Positions 10,421 to 21,394 of a stretch of 64,000 nt of DNA are shown here, piece by piece. This DNA comes from Ryuthela nishihirai (Eukaryota > Arthropoda > Arachnida > Araneae > Heptathelidae), in contig JAWZYU010000025.1 of the NCBI GenBank assembly GCA_038380435.1, forward strand, positions 26,140,707-26,204,706, written 5' to 3'. Positions within the stretch are counted from its first letter, which is position 1, and every line of letters begins with the position of its first letter. Below the pieces are notes generated by a model. That model saw nothing but the letters and a program-made list of their open reading frames with translations. It was not told where the DNA came from and did not search any database. A program made the translations under genes and the position numbers.

Positions 10421-11509
10421 TTGGTGGATAATCCTAATCAGAGGCCATCGCAGGTACCTGAACCTTACTTAGCTAGTTGGGCATCGTCAAGCGTAAACTG
10501 GAGTAATGTGTCTCAGTCAGGCAATACGGTTCTTGAAAAAGTCCACTTGAAAAGGTGGTGCCTGAAGTTCCTACCAGCATCGGTGACTTCAGCCTTTAGC
10601 AGAGGAGGAACAGGTCTTTGCCCCATGCCTGCAATCAGGGGGCTGTTTGATATTGTTGGCCCTACCAATCTCAATAAACCTAATTTCTTTAAAAATCCTA
10701 CTAATCATTTTCTCTCTGCAGGAACGTGGAACGTGAGGACATTACATAGAGATTATTCTCTTGATGTCCTCATGCAGGAATTCCAGTGCTATAACCTAGA
10801 TATTCTAGGCTTGCAAGAGACCAGATGGACAGGTAAAGGTGAGATACTTAAAAATAACTTTAAATTTCTCTTTACAGGGAGGGAGGATGGAAAGCATCAC
10901 CAAGGCATGGGTCTGCTGCTCAGCAGACATGCTAGTGATGCTCTTCTAGGATATGAGTGCATTAATGAAAGGTTTCTTACAGCAAAATTTCAGACAAGCA
11001 TTAAAGACTTGAATGTTATCTGCTGTTATGCCCCCACTGAGGATGCCGATGAGGATGAGAAGGATAGGTTTTATGAACAACTTCAGGATATTTTGAATTC
11101 TGTCAAGAAAGGAGATATTACCCTTGTTCTTGGTGACTTCAATGCCAAAGTTGGTACCGACTCTGACCTTTGGGGAGGAGTAATAGGCCCTTTTGGTATT
11201 GGTAGCTGCAACGGCAATGGGCAACGTCTCCTACAGGTAAGTAAACTAAATGGTTTCAGAATAACTAACACATATTACAAACACCGCGACATACATAAAT
11301 ACACATGGGTTTCACCTGATGGGCTGCATAAGAATATGATTGATTATATATTAATTAACAGCAAATGGGCTAGTTCTGTTAGAAATACCAGGCATATAGG
11401 GGAGCTGAAATTGGATCTGACCATTACCTTGTTAAAAGTGTCCTGCAACTTAAACTTAAAAAGTGTTGTGCTAGGGTTAAAAAATTTACCTTCAATACTG
11501 AAGCTCTGA
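10421..11509 (+). CDS. RTE endonuclease domain (frameshifted LINE ORF, N-terminal part)
   Basis: The open frame holds the exonuclease-endonuclease-phosphatase (EEP) fold that nicks target DNA for target-primed reverse transcription. Visible motifs are WNVRTL near residue 104, DILGLQETRW near residue 127, LGDFNAKVG around residue 240 and IDYILIN around residue 307. The normal next block, with the catalytic SDH motif, is lost because a one-base deletion near 11393 shifts the frame, so the last 40 or so residues are not native. The first ATG may not be the true start, because the domain begins about 100 residues later. Such fragments are often annotated as craniofacial development protein 2-like. 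Confidence 0.85.
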   Translation: MVDNPNQRPSQVPEPYLASWASSSVNWSNVSQSGNTVLEKVHLKRWCLKFLPASVTSAFSRGGTGLCPMPAIRGLFDIVGPTNLNKPNFFKNPTNHFLSAGTWNVRTLHRDYSLDVLMQEFQCYNLDILGLQETRWTGKGEILKNNFKFLFTGREDGKHHQGMGLLLSRHASDALLGYECINERFLTAKFQTSIKDLNVICCYAPTEDADEDEKDRFYEQLQDILNSVKKGDITLVLGDFNAKVGTDSDLWGGVIGPFGIGSCNGNGQRLLQVSKLNGFRITNTYYKHRDIHKYTWVSPDGLHKNMIDYILINSKWASSVRNTRHIGELKLDLTITLLKVSCNLNLKSVVLGLKNLPSILKL

Positions 11510-11900
11510 AAGACCCAGTTATAGCTAAAGCTTACCATGATAGGTTACTTAGTCATTATGACAGTCATGGTTTGCTTAATACTGAAGTTGAGGAAGAATG
11601 GGGACATTTTAAACAGGCTTTTTTGGAAACAACAGTACTCTTTTAGGGAAAAAGGAGCAGAGGAGGCAGAATTATTTAAGTGATAAGGCACTTGAGCTTA
11701 TTTCAGAAAGAAGGAACTGCAGGAATGTCCTTAATCAGTACCCTACTAGTCCTAATAGAAAGCATTACAAAGAACTTAATAAACGTGTAGAGAATCAGTT
11801 AGCTACTGATAAGAATCTTTGGCTTGATGGCCTTCCTGACAAAGCTGAGGATGCAGTTAGACAGCACAACAGCAGAGAGCTGTACCAGATAGTTAATGTT

Positions 11901-13592
11901 TTGTGTGGTAGAAAACGAACAGGTATACAGGGATTGAAGGATAAACAAGGCAAGGTTATAGAAGGTGAGGATTCTGTCATGGCTAGGTGGGCTGAGCATT
12001 TCAGCGATGTTCTAAACAATGTGGTTAGTTCTACTCCCATTGTTTGCAATGATGATAGATGCATTGTTGGCTTTAATGTTGGCCCTATAACACAATCTGA
12101 AGTTAGTTTGGCTATTTCTAAACTTAAACTTCATAAATCCCCAGGGGTGGATGAAATTACTACGGAAATGCTTAGAGCTGGGAATGTTTCTGTTACCATT
12201 TGGATGACTGAAATTTTGAATAACTTTTATGATAAAGGCATGGTTCCTAAAGATTTTACCAGAGCTATTATTATCCCTATTTTCAAAAAAGGTGATCGCA
12301 GTTCTTGTGATAACTATAGGGGTATCAGCCTACTCTCCGTTCCAGGTAAAGTTCTTTCCATGATTGTGCTTAATAGAATTAAGAATCTGGTTGACAGGCA
12401 ATTGCGTGATGAGCAATGTGGATTCAGAAATGGTAGGGGATGTGTAGATCAGATATTTTCACTTAGGCAGATTCTTGAGAAATGTTTAGAGTTTCAGAAA
12501 CATTTGGTTGCTAGCTTTGTTGATTTCAAAAAGGCTTTCGACTCTGTTGATCATCATAATTTGTGGTTGATTGTGAGATCATATGGTATACCAGACAAGT
12601 TAGTTAACATAATGAAAGCTCTCTATAATAGCACTGAGTCATGTGTGAGAGTTGGTAAGGCTTGTAGCAATTGGTTTAGCATTACTTCTGGTGTTCGACA
12701 AGGGTGCATTTTGTCTCCTTTTCTCTTTAGTTTGGTTGTTGATTATGTTATGCGAAATTCACTTCAAGGGAAAGCTTTTGGCCTTAAATGGGCTGGAGAT
12801 ACGAAAATTTCTGATTTAGATTATGCTGATGATTTAGCCCTTTTGGCAAATGATGTTGATGAGATGAACTCTTTCATTCGAACTGTTGATGAGACTGGTA
12901 GTAGAGTAGGTTTGGTTATAAACAGAGAGAAAACTAAAGTGATGAAAATTGGTCAGGCAGGTTGTGATTCAGTTAATCTGAATGGTTGCAGTCTTGAGCA
13001 GGTGTCACAGTTTAATTACCTTGGGAGCTGCGTAACTGATACTGGTGATGTGCGGCATGAGATTAACAGACGAATAGGTATTGCTGCCGGGACTTTTAAG
13101 AATCTATGGAGATTGTGGAGAAATAGGCGTATACACCTAAAGACTAAAATTAGACTGTATAATAGTTTGGTTCTTTCTAGGGTTAGTTATGGTAGTGAAA
13201 CTTGGACGCTGTGTAAGCAAGATAACAGGAAACTAGATGCTTCTGATTCTAGATGCTTACGCAGTATCTTGGGTATTAGGTGGTTTAACTTTGTAACTAA
13301 TGATGAGGTTAGGCAAAGGAGTCTGCAACCTCCTTTAAGCAGCATATTGTGCAGAGAGAGACTCCGCTGGTTTGGCCATGTTGCCCGTATGGATAATTAT
13401 AGATTGGCGAATAGGGTTATGAACAGTGTGTCTGGAGGCCTCAGAAGGAGGGGGAGACCTAGGATGCGGTGGGCAGACAATGTCAAACAGGACCTTGTTA
13501 GAATTGGTGTACAGTGGCCGGATGCAGCAGATGTAGCTCAGGACAGATATGCTTGGAGAATTAAACTGCATGGTCTGGTTGGACCTCCGTAG
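11901..13592 (+). CDS. RTE reverse transcriptase (LINE ORF, C-terminal part)
   Basis: This frame of 563 codons is the reverse transcriptase that copies LINE RNA at the nicked target. Its motifs appear in order: SPGVDEITTEML (fingers), GDRSSCDNYRGISLLSVPGK, DFKKAFDSVDH (first catalytic Asp), SGVRQGCILSPFLF, LDYADDLALLA (YADD at 12822-12833), NREKTKVMKIG and FNYLGSCVTDTGD. The C-terminal LRWFGHVARM to GRPRMRWADNV region is typical of RTE. All three catalytic Asp residues are present. The frame is already open upstream of this ATG to about 11640, so the start is an artefact of the upstream frameshift. The product is probably not made as a functional two-domain protein from this copy. Confidence 0.9.
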   Translation: MCGRKRTGIQGLKDKQGKVIEGEDSVMARWAEHFSDVLNNVVSSTPIVCNDDRCIVGFNVGPITQSEVSLAISKLKLHKSPGVDEITTEMLRAGNVSVTIWMTEILNNFYDKGMVPKDFTRAIIIPIFKKGDRSSCDNYRGISLLSVPGKVLSMIVLNRIKNLVDRQLRDEQCGFRNGRGCVDQIFSLRQILEKCLEFQKHLVASFVDFKKAFDSVDHHNLWLIVRSYGIPDKLVNIMKALYNSTESCVRVGKACSNWFSITSGVRQGCILSPFLFSLVVDYVMRNSLQGKAFGLKWAGDTKISDLDYADDLALLANDVDEMNSFIRTVDETGSRVGLVINREKTKVMKIGQAGCDSVNLNGCSLEQVSQFNYLGSCVTDTGDVRHEINRRIGIAAGTFKNLWRLWRNRRIHLKTKIRLYNSLVLSRVSYGSETWTLCKQDNRKLDASDSRCLRSILGIRWFNFVTNDEVRQRSLQPPLSSILCRERLRWFGHVARMDNYRLANRVMNSVSGGLRRRGRPRMRWADNVKQDLVRIGVQWPDAADVAQDRYAWRIKLHGLVGPP

Positions 13593-13626
13593 CCCATGGT
13601 TGCTTGAGGATGATGATGATGATGAA

Positions 13627-14532
13627 ACTGGATACTGGCAAACATTACAAGTGCTTTACCTAATTATATCAGTTGGTTATGCAACAACTTGAGTCTGCAA
13701 TGCAGTTTAGTATCAAATTTAAAATACCATTTCTAAAAATTATTTGTGACAGCAGTTATGCATCTTTCACAAAAAAGGAAAATAAGGGCTTACTGTGATG
13801 CCTAAATGGCTAGTTGGAAAACTGTATGTTAAAAGAGTAATTGATCTTCAAATATGTGAACCAATTATGAGCCAGTTCAAGCCCCATATTTTTTTAAAGG
13901 TTCAGTTCAGTATGAGATTTTAGTGTACATTGACTTTAATGGTTCAGTTGTACAAGAGTTATACAATTTGTTCAGGTTTTTGGTTAGTGCAAAAGTTTGA
14001 TTTAGGAACATTTAAATATATTTTCCATTAATGATAAGGTCTTGCTTTTTAAATTTTGAGAGTTTTAACTATTCCAATATAATGAACACATTTAACAGAT
14101 TTCTTGGCTAAATGTAACAGGTGTTGCACAGGATAGAGATGCTTGTAAAATTGGACTGTATGAAAATTAACATTTTTAGCAATATAAAGAAATATTCAAC
14201 TTACTTGTGTGTTTTTTAACTAAATTACTTGAAACCACTGCCAATGAACAAATCAGCAAAAGACTCAAATATGTTCTTAAAATAGTTTCCATATTATTTT
14301 CCTGACTATAAATAATTAACAAAATTGAAATTATGGCACATCACTCAATGCTAATGTAAAAATGTACAATTGTATTACATTTTAAAAACAGATGAACTGG
14401 TATACTTTGAGTTAGTAAATAGTTTACAATAAGAAAAAAAAATACATAATTATCTGGGCAAAAATTTAAGCATATCATGCATCCAATCATATCATTTCAT
14501 CTAGTCATCTTGAAAACTAAAACTTCATTTGC
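13627..14532. other. AT-rich non-coding stretch
   Basis: No coding or repeat signal is visible beyond a short LINE-like scrap near 14125-14160 (CAGGATAGAGATGCTTG), which resembles the RTE C-terminal coding region. Confidence 0.45.
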
Positions 14533-14600
14533 ATTTATTGTAGACTAGCTGAACTGTACCCAGTGCTGCCTGGGTACAGTTCAGCTTGTCTACAATAAAT
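14533..14600. repeat. 68 bp fold-back palindrome
   Basis: Two arms of about 30 bp, starting ATTTATTGTAGAC and ending GTCTACAATAAAT, surround the loop GTGCTGCC. Pairing is nearly perfect, with TA/T differences near the middle of the arms. The core CTGAACTGTACCCAG pairs with CTGGGTACAGTTCAG. It may be a MITE remnant or a non-coding RNA hairpin. Confidence 0.7.
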
Positions 14601-15398
14601 ATCTTAGATAAATAATAATCTTAGATATTATTGATTAATTTAGCTAAATTTAATGTTATTTTTAAAAGCAACTGAAAATTATCTATTGAAAAATACGTCA
14701 TACTAATTCTGATCAACCTTACTGCACCTATGGTCCTTTGTTTGCAAATTTGCCATCCCTAAAACAATGCTACCAAGTACAGTCACATGTGTAGTAGCAC
14801 TACCCCTGTATACGTTAGTGATGTAATAAGAAAAAAATTATTAAATGTAATGTTACCAACTTTGAGAGATGAAATCATTCCTATTCTGTGGCCACAGAAT
14901 TTGCATAGCGTTATGACTATTATGTTAACAGTTAGGAAACAGAATGGCAACAATGGATTTGGCAGTGATTACTGTTTCTCATAGGAATAGCATGGTAAAT
15001 ATTTTTGCTTCTAGCAATCTCTGCTTTTGGAATTTTGACTTAAAAATGGCCATTGCAACTTGGACAACAACCAAAAACCTTCTGTCAAATTTTACAGTAT
15101 CTATCACAATTTCGTGATGAGTTAATCCTGCCAGAGATATACACACACATCTCCTTTTATTGCTATAGATTTACATGATTTTGGAAAGCAGAAATAACTA
15201 TATAAAGTTGTAAGAAAATTCAGCATCTTAATAATAAAGATGCATTTATGAAGGGTTGCAACCATATTTTAATTTAAAAAAAACATCATCAGATTAATGT
15301 ACAATGCTATTTAAATTATTTCCTGAAAGTTAGTAGCACATTTGCAATACACAGTGCTCAAACTCCAACTGCTATCCTCTCAATTTCTCATCACTGCC

Positions 15399-16205
15399 AT
15401 ACTACACTGGTTTCCATAAATTAAAGAAAATCCCTATGTTAAGTAAATGGGAAGCTAATGTCAAAGCTCTTTAACTTCTAATTTTTTTTTTTTTGGAAAA
15501 TGTGATTGCAGATAAAGATCTCAATCAAATAAATCAATATCTCGATTTGCAACAATATTCGTTCAGTATTTAATGAGTTATGGAAGTTTGAACATTTAGC
15601 GATAACAATGCCAGCAACAAAAATTGACTTCAGAAGTTAATTAACACTTAGTAATAAGTACTGTATCAAAGTGTTTACTAAAATAGGTTTGTATTTTAGA
15701 ACTTTGTGTAAATAATTCTTTCAACTATTCTTCAGTTTTGTATAAGTTTCTTAAGACTGGCATTGCTGTTGTTAAATATTCAAACTTCCATAACTCATTA
15801 AATAAAAAAAAAATAATAAATACCCCCTCAAGCAGCTGCTTGCCACAGAGGTCTGACAGGAGCCTGTCAGTTTATATGCCAGAGTAGAAGGTCTGAGAGG
15901 ATGGCAGGACTTCAGCAGAAAAACAACACGAACATCCATGCCTTATCCAAGGCTCGAACCCAGGTCCCGTAGATCAGTAGCCAAGCGCGCTAACCATTCG
16001 GCCACAGGACGGCTAACTCATTAAATACTGAACAAATATTGTTGAAAATCGAGATATTGATTTATATGATTGAGTTCTTTATCTGCAATCACATTTTTCA
16101 AAAAAAAAAACTTATTTTAGAAGTTATAGAGCTTTGATCTTAACTTCCCATTGACATAACATAGGGATTTTGTTTAATTTATGGAAACCAGTGTAGTATT
16201 GATAG
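15399..16205. mobile_element. Long inverted-repeat (fold-back) element split by a SINE
   Basis: The left arm 15399-15614, beginning ATACTACACTGGTTTCC, pairs with the right arm made of 15757-15803 plus 16014-16205. The arms are about 215 bp each with scattered mismatches, around a loop of about 140 bp. The right arm is interrupted by SINE-B (15804-16013). No coding capacity is seen. The structure fits a MITE or other fold-back transposon, but outer TSDs were not identified. Confidence 0.82.
15804..16013 (-). mobile_element. SINE-B copy inside the fold-back element
   Basis: This is a full-length SINE-B on the minus strand. The tRNA-like head at the right end reads GGCCGAATGGTTAGCGCGC (A box), followed by the B box GGTTCGAGCC, and the AT-rich tail lies at the left. 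A 13 bp TSD, TAACTCATTAAAT, is at 15791-15803 and 16014-16026. The GGCCGAATGG A box is close to that of class II (Ser/Leu) tRNAs, suggesting the ancestry of the head. Confidence 0.93.
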
Positions 16206-16859
16206 CTTCACATGCTCTGCAATTCAAAATTTTACTTCATTTATAATGGAGCAGAAGTTTACTTCTTATTTTTTAGTGACCTGTAAGAAGAACTGATTCT
16301 CAGACTTCTCAACTTAAAGTAAGAACAACAGCTGACTTCTAGATTTGAAGAGGATGCTAAAAATCTCTTATACTCCTATTTCTATCAACAACTTAGTTGT
16401 TTTCAGGATGATATATCTATTGCCTTCCTCATTTTCAAATTCAGTCTTCAATAATGTTTCACAGATACTGAATTTAGCAATAAACAGACTGCAAATTTCA
16501 TTTTTCCTTTGAGGGTGAATGTTATAATGTAAATAATACAAAAACATGAGAAACACTTGCAATTAATTACATTTACTTATTACAGTGTCACACATGAAAT
16601 ATTTTATGAAAAATATTATGTTTTTTAAACTTATAAATTACAATATAACACTGAGAACTAAAAATTTTCTCACTTGTTTAATTGCATATGTATGTTAAGA
16701 GTAATTCACATAATGCTAATATTTATATGTTTCATTTTCCCTTATAGGGAATTGAAGAATACTGAAATGGCAACAAGTCTGAGTTTCGAGTAGAGTAAGA
16801 TAGCAGACTGAATGGAGATGTACAAGTATCCCACAGTCATAAAAAATATTATGTAAATA

Positions 16860-17074
16860 CACCTATCCCTCGATTTACACGGTACTCAGTTCACACAATT
16901 TTGGCTTTGCACAGTCAAAAAATGCAACCAGTTTCGATATACACGGTACTGACTGAGACGTACATAGAAAGGAAATCTCAGTCAGTACCGTGTAAATAGA
17001 AACTGGTTGCATTTTTTGACTGTGCAAAGCCAAAATTGTGTGAACTGAGTACCGTGTAAATCGAGGAATAGGTA
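16860..17074. mobile_element. Fold-back MITE with Tigger/pogo-like ends
   Basis: This 215 bp near-perfect hairpin has ends reading CACCTATCCCTCGATTTACA and its complement, flanked by TA on both sides. The arms are about 95 bp and the loop about 20 bp. Ends with a CCTCGATTTA-type sequence and TA target duplications are usual in Tigger/pogo (Tc1/mariner superfamily) non-autonomous elements. It has no coding capacity. Confidence 0.75.
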
Positions 17075-17347
17075 TACTTCAACATGACTCTTTTTGTTTA
17101 CAAATAAATTAATAAATAAAACACTATATAAGATTAACATTTTTTATCATCTTGTATTTTAGATATACCATTCTAGGAATTTAAATTTAAAACTAGCCTT
17201 GGAAATGCAAAAAAAATTACATTTCAAAGAATACTAATAGTATAATTTAATAACAGTGTAATTTTAATTGATAAAATATTCCATATACATCAAGCAAAAG
17301 TAAATAAAAATAATGTGGAAAGTAAAGATCTACATTAATTATAATAC

Positions 17348-17528
17348 CTTGTTAGTGCTATGGAGTCTTTTGTCAGAGTCCAGCAATTGACAAAGCTGAT
17401 ACACATTGGGTAGTCTATTTTCTTTTTCTTGGCTATTAATATGTAGCCATAATTTCAACAGAACAACAGAAGAGTTAGTAGAAGGCAACAGAAGAGATAA
17501 TAGAGCCAATTCCTTGCACAACAGAAGT
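17348..17528 (-). CDS. Candidate internal exon, product unknown
   Basis: On the minus strand a 181 bp open stretch sits between a plausible acceptor (GATGTTAACAG) and a donor (AACAAG|GTATTAT). The peptide is protein-like, with CKELALLSLLLPS, LKLWLHINSQEKENRLPN and YQLCQLLDSDKRLHSTNK. It is leucine-rich and probably helical, and reads more like conserved coding sequence than translated AT-rich noise. I do not recognise the family. No partner exon could be joined with confidence; a frame at 16545-16368 on the same strand is a weak candidate. Confidence 0.35.
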
Positions 17529-19708
17529 CTGTTAACATCAGATGGTAAATTATGTATAGTATATTATTGTTTCCAGATCTGCTTTTTTAAGAATATGTAT
17601 GGCAAAAAGTGTAACAGAGGACTGTACAAGATGACAATGTTACCATTAACCTTTTTAAAGAGTTCAGAGCCAGTTAACCACATTTTTTTAGGCTTAAATA
17701 GCCATCATTTTATTTTTTATGAAGTGATTCCACGAAAGTTGTCTCTTTTCCTCATTCATACACTAAAACCCAAATTACTAGCCCTACTAGTGCCATCTAC
17801 AAAAAATTAACGATTTTTCACAAAAAAACAAATAAAATTTAGATAAAAAAAACATATAAAACACATATGTTCACAAACATCAAAATTCCTTTCAGCACAT
17901 AACAAAGGGCCCCCACTGCTAAATAACCAAATAAACTAAAATGAGCCCCAAAAATATACAAAATCACAAACAATGCACCACCATTCTGAATTTAAAGCCT
18001 ATAAAAACAAACATCTTATGAATACTTCCCCATATTTTGGACACTCACACACATTTTTAATTACACATGGTACAACAAGAAATTTCTGACAAACAGTGTA
18101 TTAAAACCAAACAGTGCATATTCACATAATCAGAGTCTCCCATGTCATGACTATACCCTGCCATTTCAATGATCTTCACTTTTCACACAAAAGAGCCACA
18201 ATTTTCTTAGTTTAATTACGGAACATTATATTCAATTATAGAAAACTATTTACCTTCATTTTTACTTTTACTGGACAGTCACAACCATAACTGGACAGTC
18301 ACAACAGTCCATTTACTGGACAGACACAAGCCATAATTAATATAACTAAAGTTACCTTTGATGTCCACTCCATCAGATGCTCAGTTAATAATTAGCCGTA
18401 TGTTACAACTAGATTGCGTATTCCTTTTCCCCATATCAGCAAATCACAGCCCAACACATATGAAAACTATACTTCTTCACTTCATTAACAAACTTACTCC
18501 TACCTGTCACCTAATTGCACTCATATGCCATAATATGTTTTCATAATGCTGGTGTAATGCTATTGGCTCAAAGTACTCAACACTCTATAGAGTTCACATT
18601 AGGACAACACCAGTATGCTGCCATAAAAGCATGTTATTAATATGCTTCAAACTCTATTATAACTAATCAGAATTACAAAAAGCCCTTTCTAATCTAAGTT
18701 TACTATCAGAAACACACTTATTTACCATATTTCCAACTCCCCAAAACCCCTTAATAATACCAGTCCAGGACACTAAATAAATACCTATTTTATAATGCAG
18801 ATTACAAATATCAAAAGCAGATGTCCTGCCAAACTAAAGCTACTGATTAGTCAATTATTCAGCTATTACTGTTCAACTATCACATAAGGTACAATGACAG
18901 AAGTACTGGCAGAACTTACTGGTAGAAGTATGTTTTGCCCAGTAATATTTTTTGAAAAAGCAAAAGGTGTACTCATATCCTAATAGTATTTTGAAAAATG
19001 TCATTCATACCCATCTTCTTCCTGCCATCCCTCACCATGCAACCAGTGCACCTGCACCAGGTGGCATGTTTTTAGGGGCAACAAATTTGCAAACAAACTA
19101 CCATAGTTGTCGTAAAGTTAATTGGAGTAGGTACAACCTATTTTTCAACAAATGATTTTCAATTACTTTTAAAACTGACATTAAATTTGGATAAATTAAT
19201 CATTAATATCTGAGATCATACTTGGAGAAAGGAGCGGCAGAGTCCAAATTCGCTCTATGTAGCAGATATTGAAGTTTCCTCCATGTGGAAAAATAGCTAA
19301 TGCCAGCCCTACGCTTACCTTTTATCAAATTTCTACTAAACTTTTCAATTGTTGAGATTAAAAATCAAAATGTTAATCGGATGCGAGTGAACATTGCTGC
19401 ACAAAAAAAAAAATGCCTGCATCCTTTTTATAATATACCATAAAAATATTTTTTTTTTAAATAGGATGCTGGTATTGCATACCAGCACCCTATTTCAATA
19501 CACCATAAAAAGAAATCTCCCATGCCACTCAACCAAAGCTGAGTAAAGGGAAAGGAAAACATGTCCAATGAGAAGAGTTTAGTGACCCATAGCAGCGACA
19601 TCAAATGTAAGGGATGAGGAACTAAATGTCATGTGATCTTTGACATATTTCTTTGTTCACATGCAAAGTCATTGCACGCAATGCTATGCAAACAAACCAC
19701 CCACATTG
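17529..19708. other. AT-rich non-coding stretch
   Basis: Nothing convincing is seen beyond a short imperfect hairpin (ATAGGATGCTGGTAT against ATACCAGCACCCTAT, 19461-19493) and triplicated ACTGGACAGTCACAA-like words near 18270-18330. Confidence 0.45.
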
Positions 19709-20070
19709 TTTTTTTTACCTCTAAGCAGCACTTTTTTTCATGCAATGGACTAAATCACAGGTCACAAGGACCCTGAGGACTCAAAGAAATTTGAGGGAGG
19801 AGACCTACTGAAACAGCTGTTGGAAGACAGATGGCAGCTTCCTATCAAGGCCATCCAGTGTGTTTTTTAATGTGCCAGGATACAGCTCTCCTGCACTTGG
19901 GGTCATGGCTTAATGTCCCATCCGACAGATGGCTGCTTTTTCAAGCCCATTGGTGTCCCCAACTGACTGAGAGCAGTGTGGGGAGTTTTGCGAAAATAAA
20001 TCTCAATGTTGGCCCAGGTGGAACTCGAACCTGGGAATGGCAGATTATGTTTTGGATGTGTTAGCAGCAT
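19709..20070 (-). mobile_element. SINE-A copy, degenerate
   Basis: This is a minus-strand SINE-A with the 3' block (TTTTACCTCTAAGCAGCAC on the plus strand) at the left and a B-box region GGTTCGAGTTCC at the right. The A-box end of the head is missing or scrambled after 20050. Many substitutions indicate an older insertion. Confidence 0.8.
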
Positions 20071-20623
20071 GGGAAAGTAATGCTTGAAGGAATGTAGGTT
20101 TTTTGGTTGTGAGACAACTCATGTTATTATAAACAAAAAGATGAATACATTTCCAAAGGGCAAGAAGCAATAAGTTATGCAAATCCATGAAATTTAGTGT
20201 ATTAGTAATATTTTAAATGTAGAGTTCAAACCGAGGAAAAATTTCTATGTAAGTACTAATCGTTACCACTGTAACTCATGGTTCTGCTGTTATTCATTAA
20301 GGCAACATGCAATTTTTTACTATGCAATCATCCCACTTTACCCTTTACCCAGCTTTGCACTCAACTTTTACACTGCCTGCAACCTTCATTGGTTATGTTC
20401 ACACTTGTGCATTTTACGTTCGCTAGGACGCATGCATCTAGCATGTGATGCATGAACAAGGCATGCCTCAAATCAGTTGAACAGTGCCGTTTTCAGTGAC
20501 GCATGCAGTATCACACATACTTCCACCAGTAGTGGATTTTTGTTCAACATTCTGTGCAACTTGGTAGTTTGTCTAGGTTTCATTCTGTTTTTGCAATTAT
20601 TGAGCTTGTGTTTTTTGTTCACC

Positions 20624-20689
20624 ATGTCGTCAGAACACATATTGGCCTTTATTGAAGATTATAGGTTAAATAATTCATCAGAGATATAA
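20624..20689 (+). pseudogene. MADF/Myb-like protein, N-terminal scrap
   Basis: The ATG sits in a good context (ACCATGTCG). Twenty-one codons read MSSEHILAFIEDYR and then a stop, where a MADF domain would continue. The sequence TAAATAATTCATCAGA is repeated immediately downstream, so local duplication has broken the frame. The assignment rests on about 14 residues and on the Harbinger context. Confidence 0.3.
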
Positions 20690-20840
20690 ACTATTAAATT
20701 AATTTAAATAAATAAAAAATTAAATAATTCATCAGATTACAGGTTTAAATATTCATCAGAGACATGAATGAATCACCAGTAGCCAAATATCTAAGTGCGA
20801 TCGCTAATTTCACTTCAGCTGGTATTGCTTCTCTGAAATG

Positions 20841-21220
20841 TGTGGGGTGGGGGTGTCTCAGTCGGTAGTGCACCAGGCTCGTAATCTGTAGTTCCTAGGT
20901 TTGAGTTCTAGCTGGGTCAGCATTGAGATTTATCTTCGCAAAATTTCCCGCCCTGCCCACGGTCAGTAGGGGACACTGATGGGCTTGGAAAGGCTGCCTT
21001 CTGTCGGATGAGAAGTCGTGACTCCATGTGCAGGAGAGCCATACCCTGGGCACGTTAAAGAACATGCTGGATGGTTTTGACGGGAGGCTACCATCTGTCT
21101 CCCAACAGCTGTTTCAGTGAGTCCCCTCCCCCAACCTCTTCCAAGCCTTTGGGGTCCATGTGACATGGTCATTTAGCAGATGGTGTGCAAAATGTGCCAC
21201 TCAGAGGTAAAACAACCCAA
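20841..21220 (+). mobile_element. SINE-A copy inside the Harbinger remnant
   Basis: The tRNA-like head GTGTCTCAGTCGGTAGTGC is followed by a B box changed to GGTTTGAGTTC. A complete body and the tail AGGTAAAACAACCCAA follow. The word CTGAAAT lies on both sides (20833-20839 and 21221-21227), consistent with a short TSD. Confidence 0.9.
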
Positions 21221-21394
21221 CTGAAATTAGTTTTTTTTTTTTCGATTGTCAGCTCCACCATTCCCAAAAGCATGTAGAAGTTTGTTCTAAACATTCACGT
21301 AAAGTTCTTAAAAAGAATGTTTTCATTTAATTCCAATTCTCTCATTATTCCAAAATTCCGCGTTTTAAAATAATCTTTCATCCATATCGATCAC

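Larger units (their letters stand above)
10208..13626 (+). mobile_element. RTE-clade LINE, nearly full length (copy 1)
   Basis: This is a 3.4 kb non-LTR retrotransposon, about the normal length for the RTE clade. It runs from CCTGCTGAGGAGTGG to a 3' end GTAGCCCATGG followed by a (GAT)n tail. One long coding region encodes an apurinic-type endonuclease and then a reverse transcriptase with a C-terminal GRPRMRW region and no RNase H, as RTE elements have. Two single-base deletions split it: one near 11393, where copies B and C have one extra T, and one near 11630. It is the best-preserved autonomous-type copy here. No convincing TSD was found. Confidence 0.88.

Noticed and set aside
16368..16562. 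Minus-strand frame of 64 codons as an exon
   Set aside because: Composition is partly protein-like, but no acceptor or donor of quality flanks it and it could not be joined in phase to the 17.4 kb candidate.
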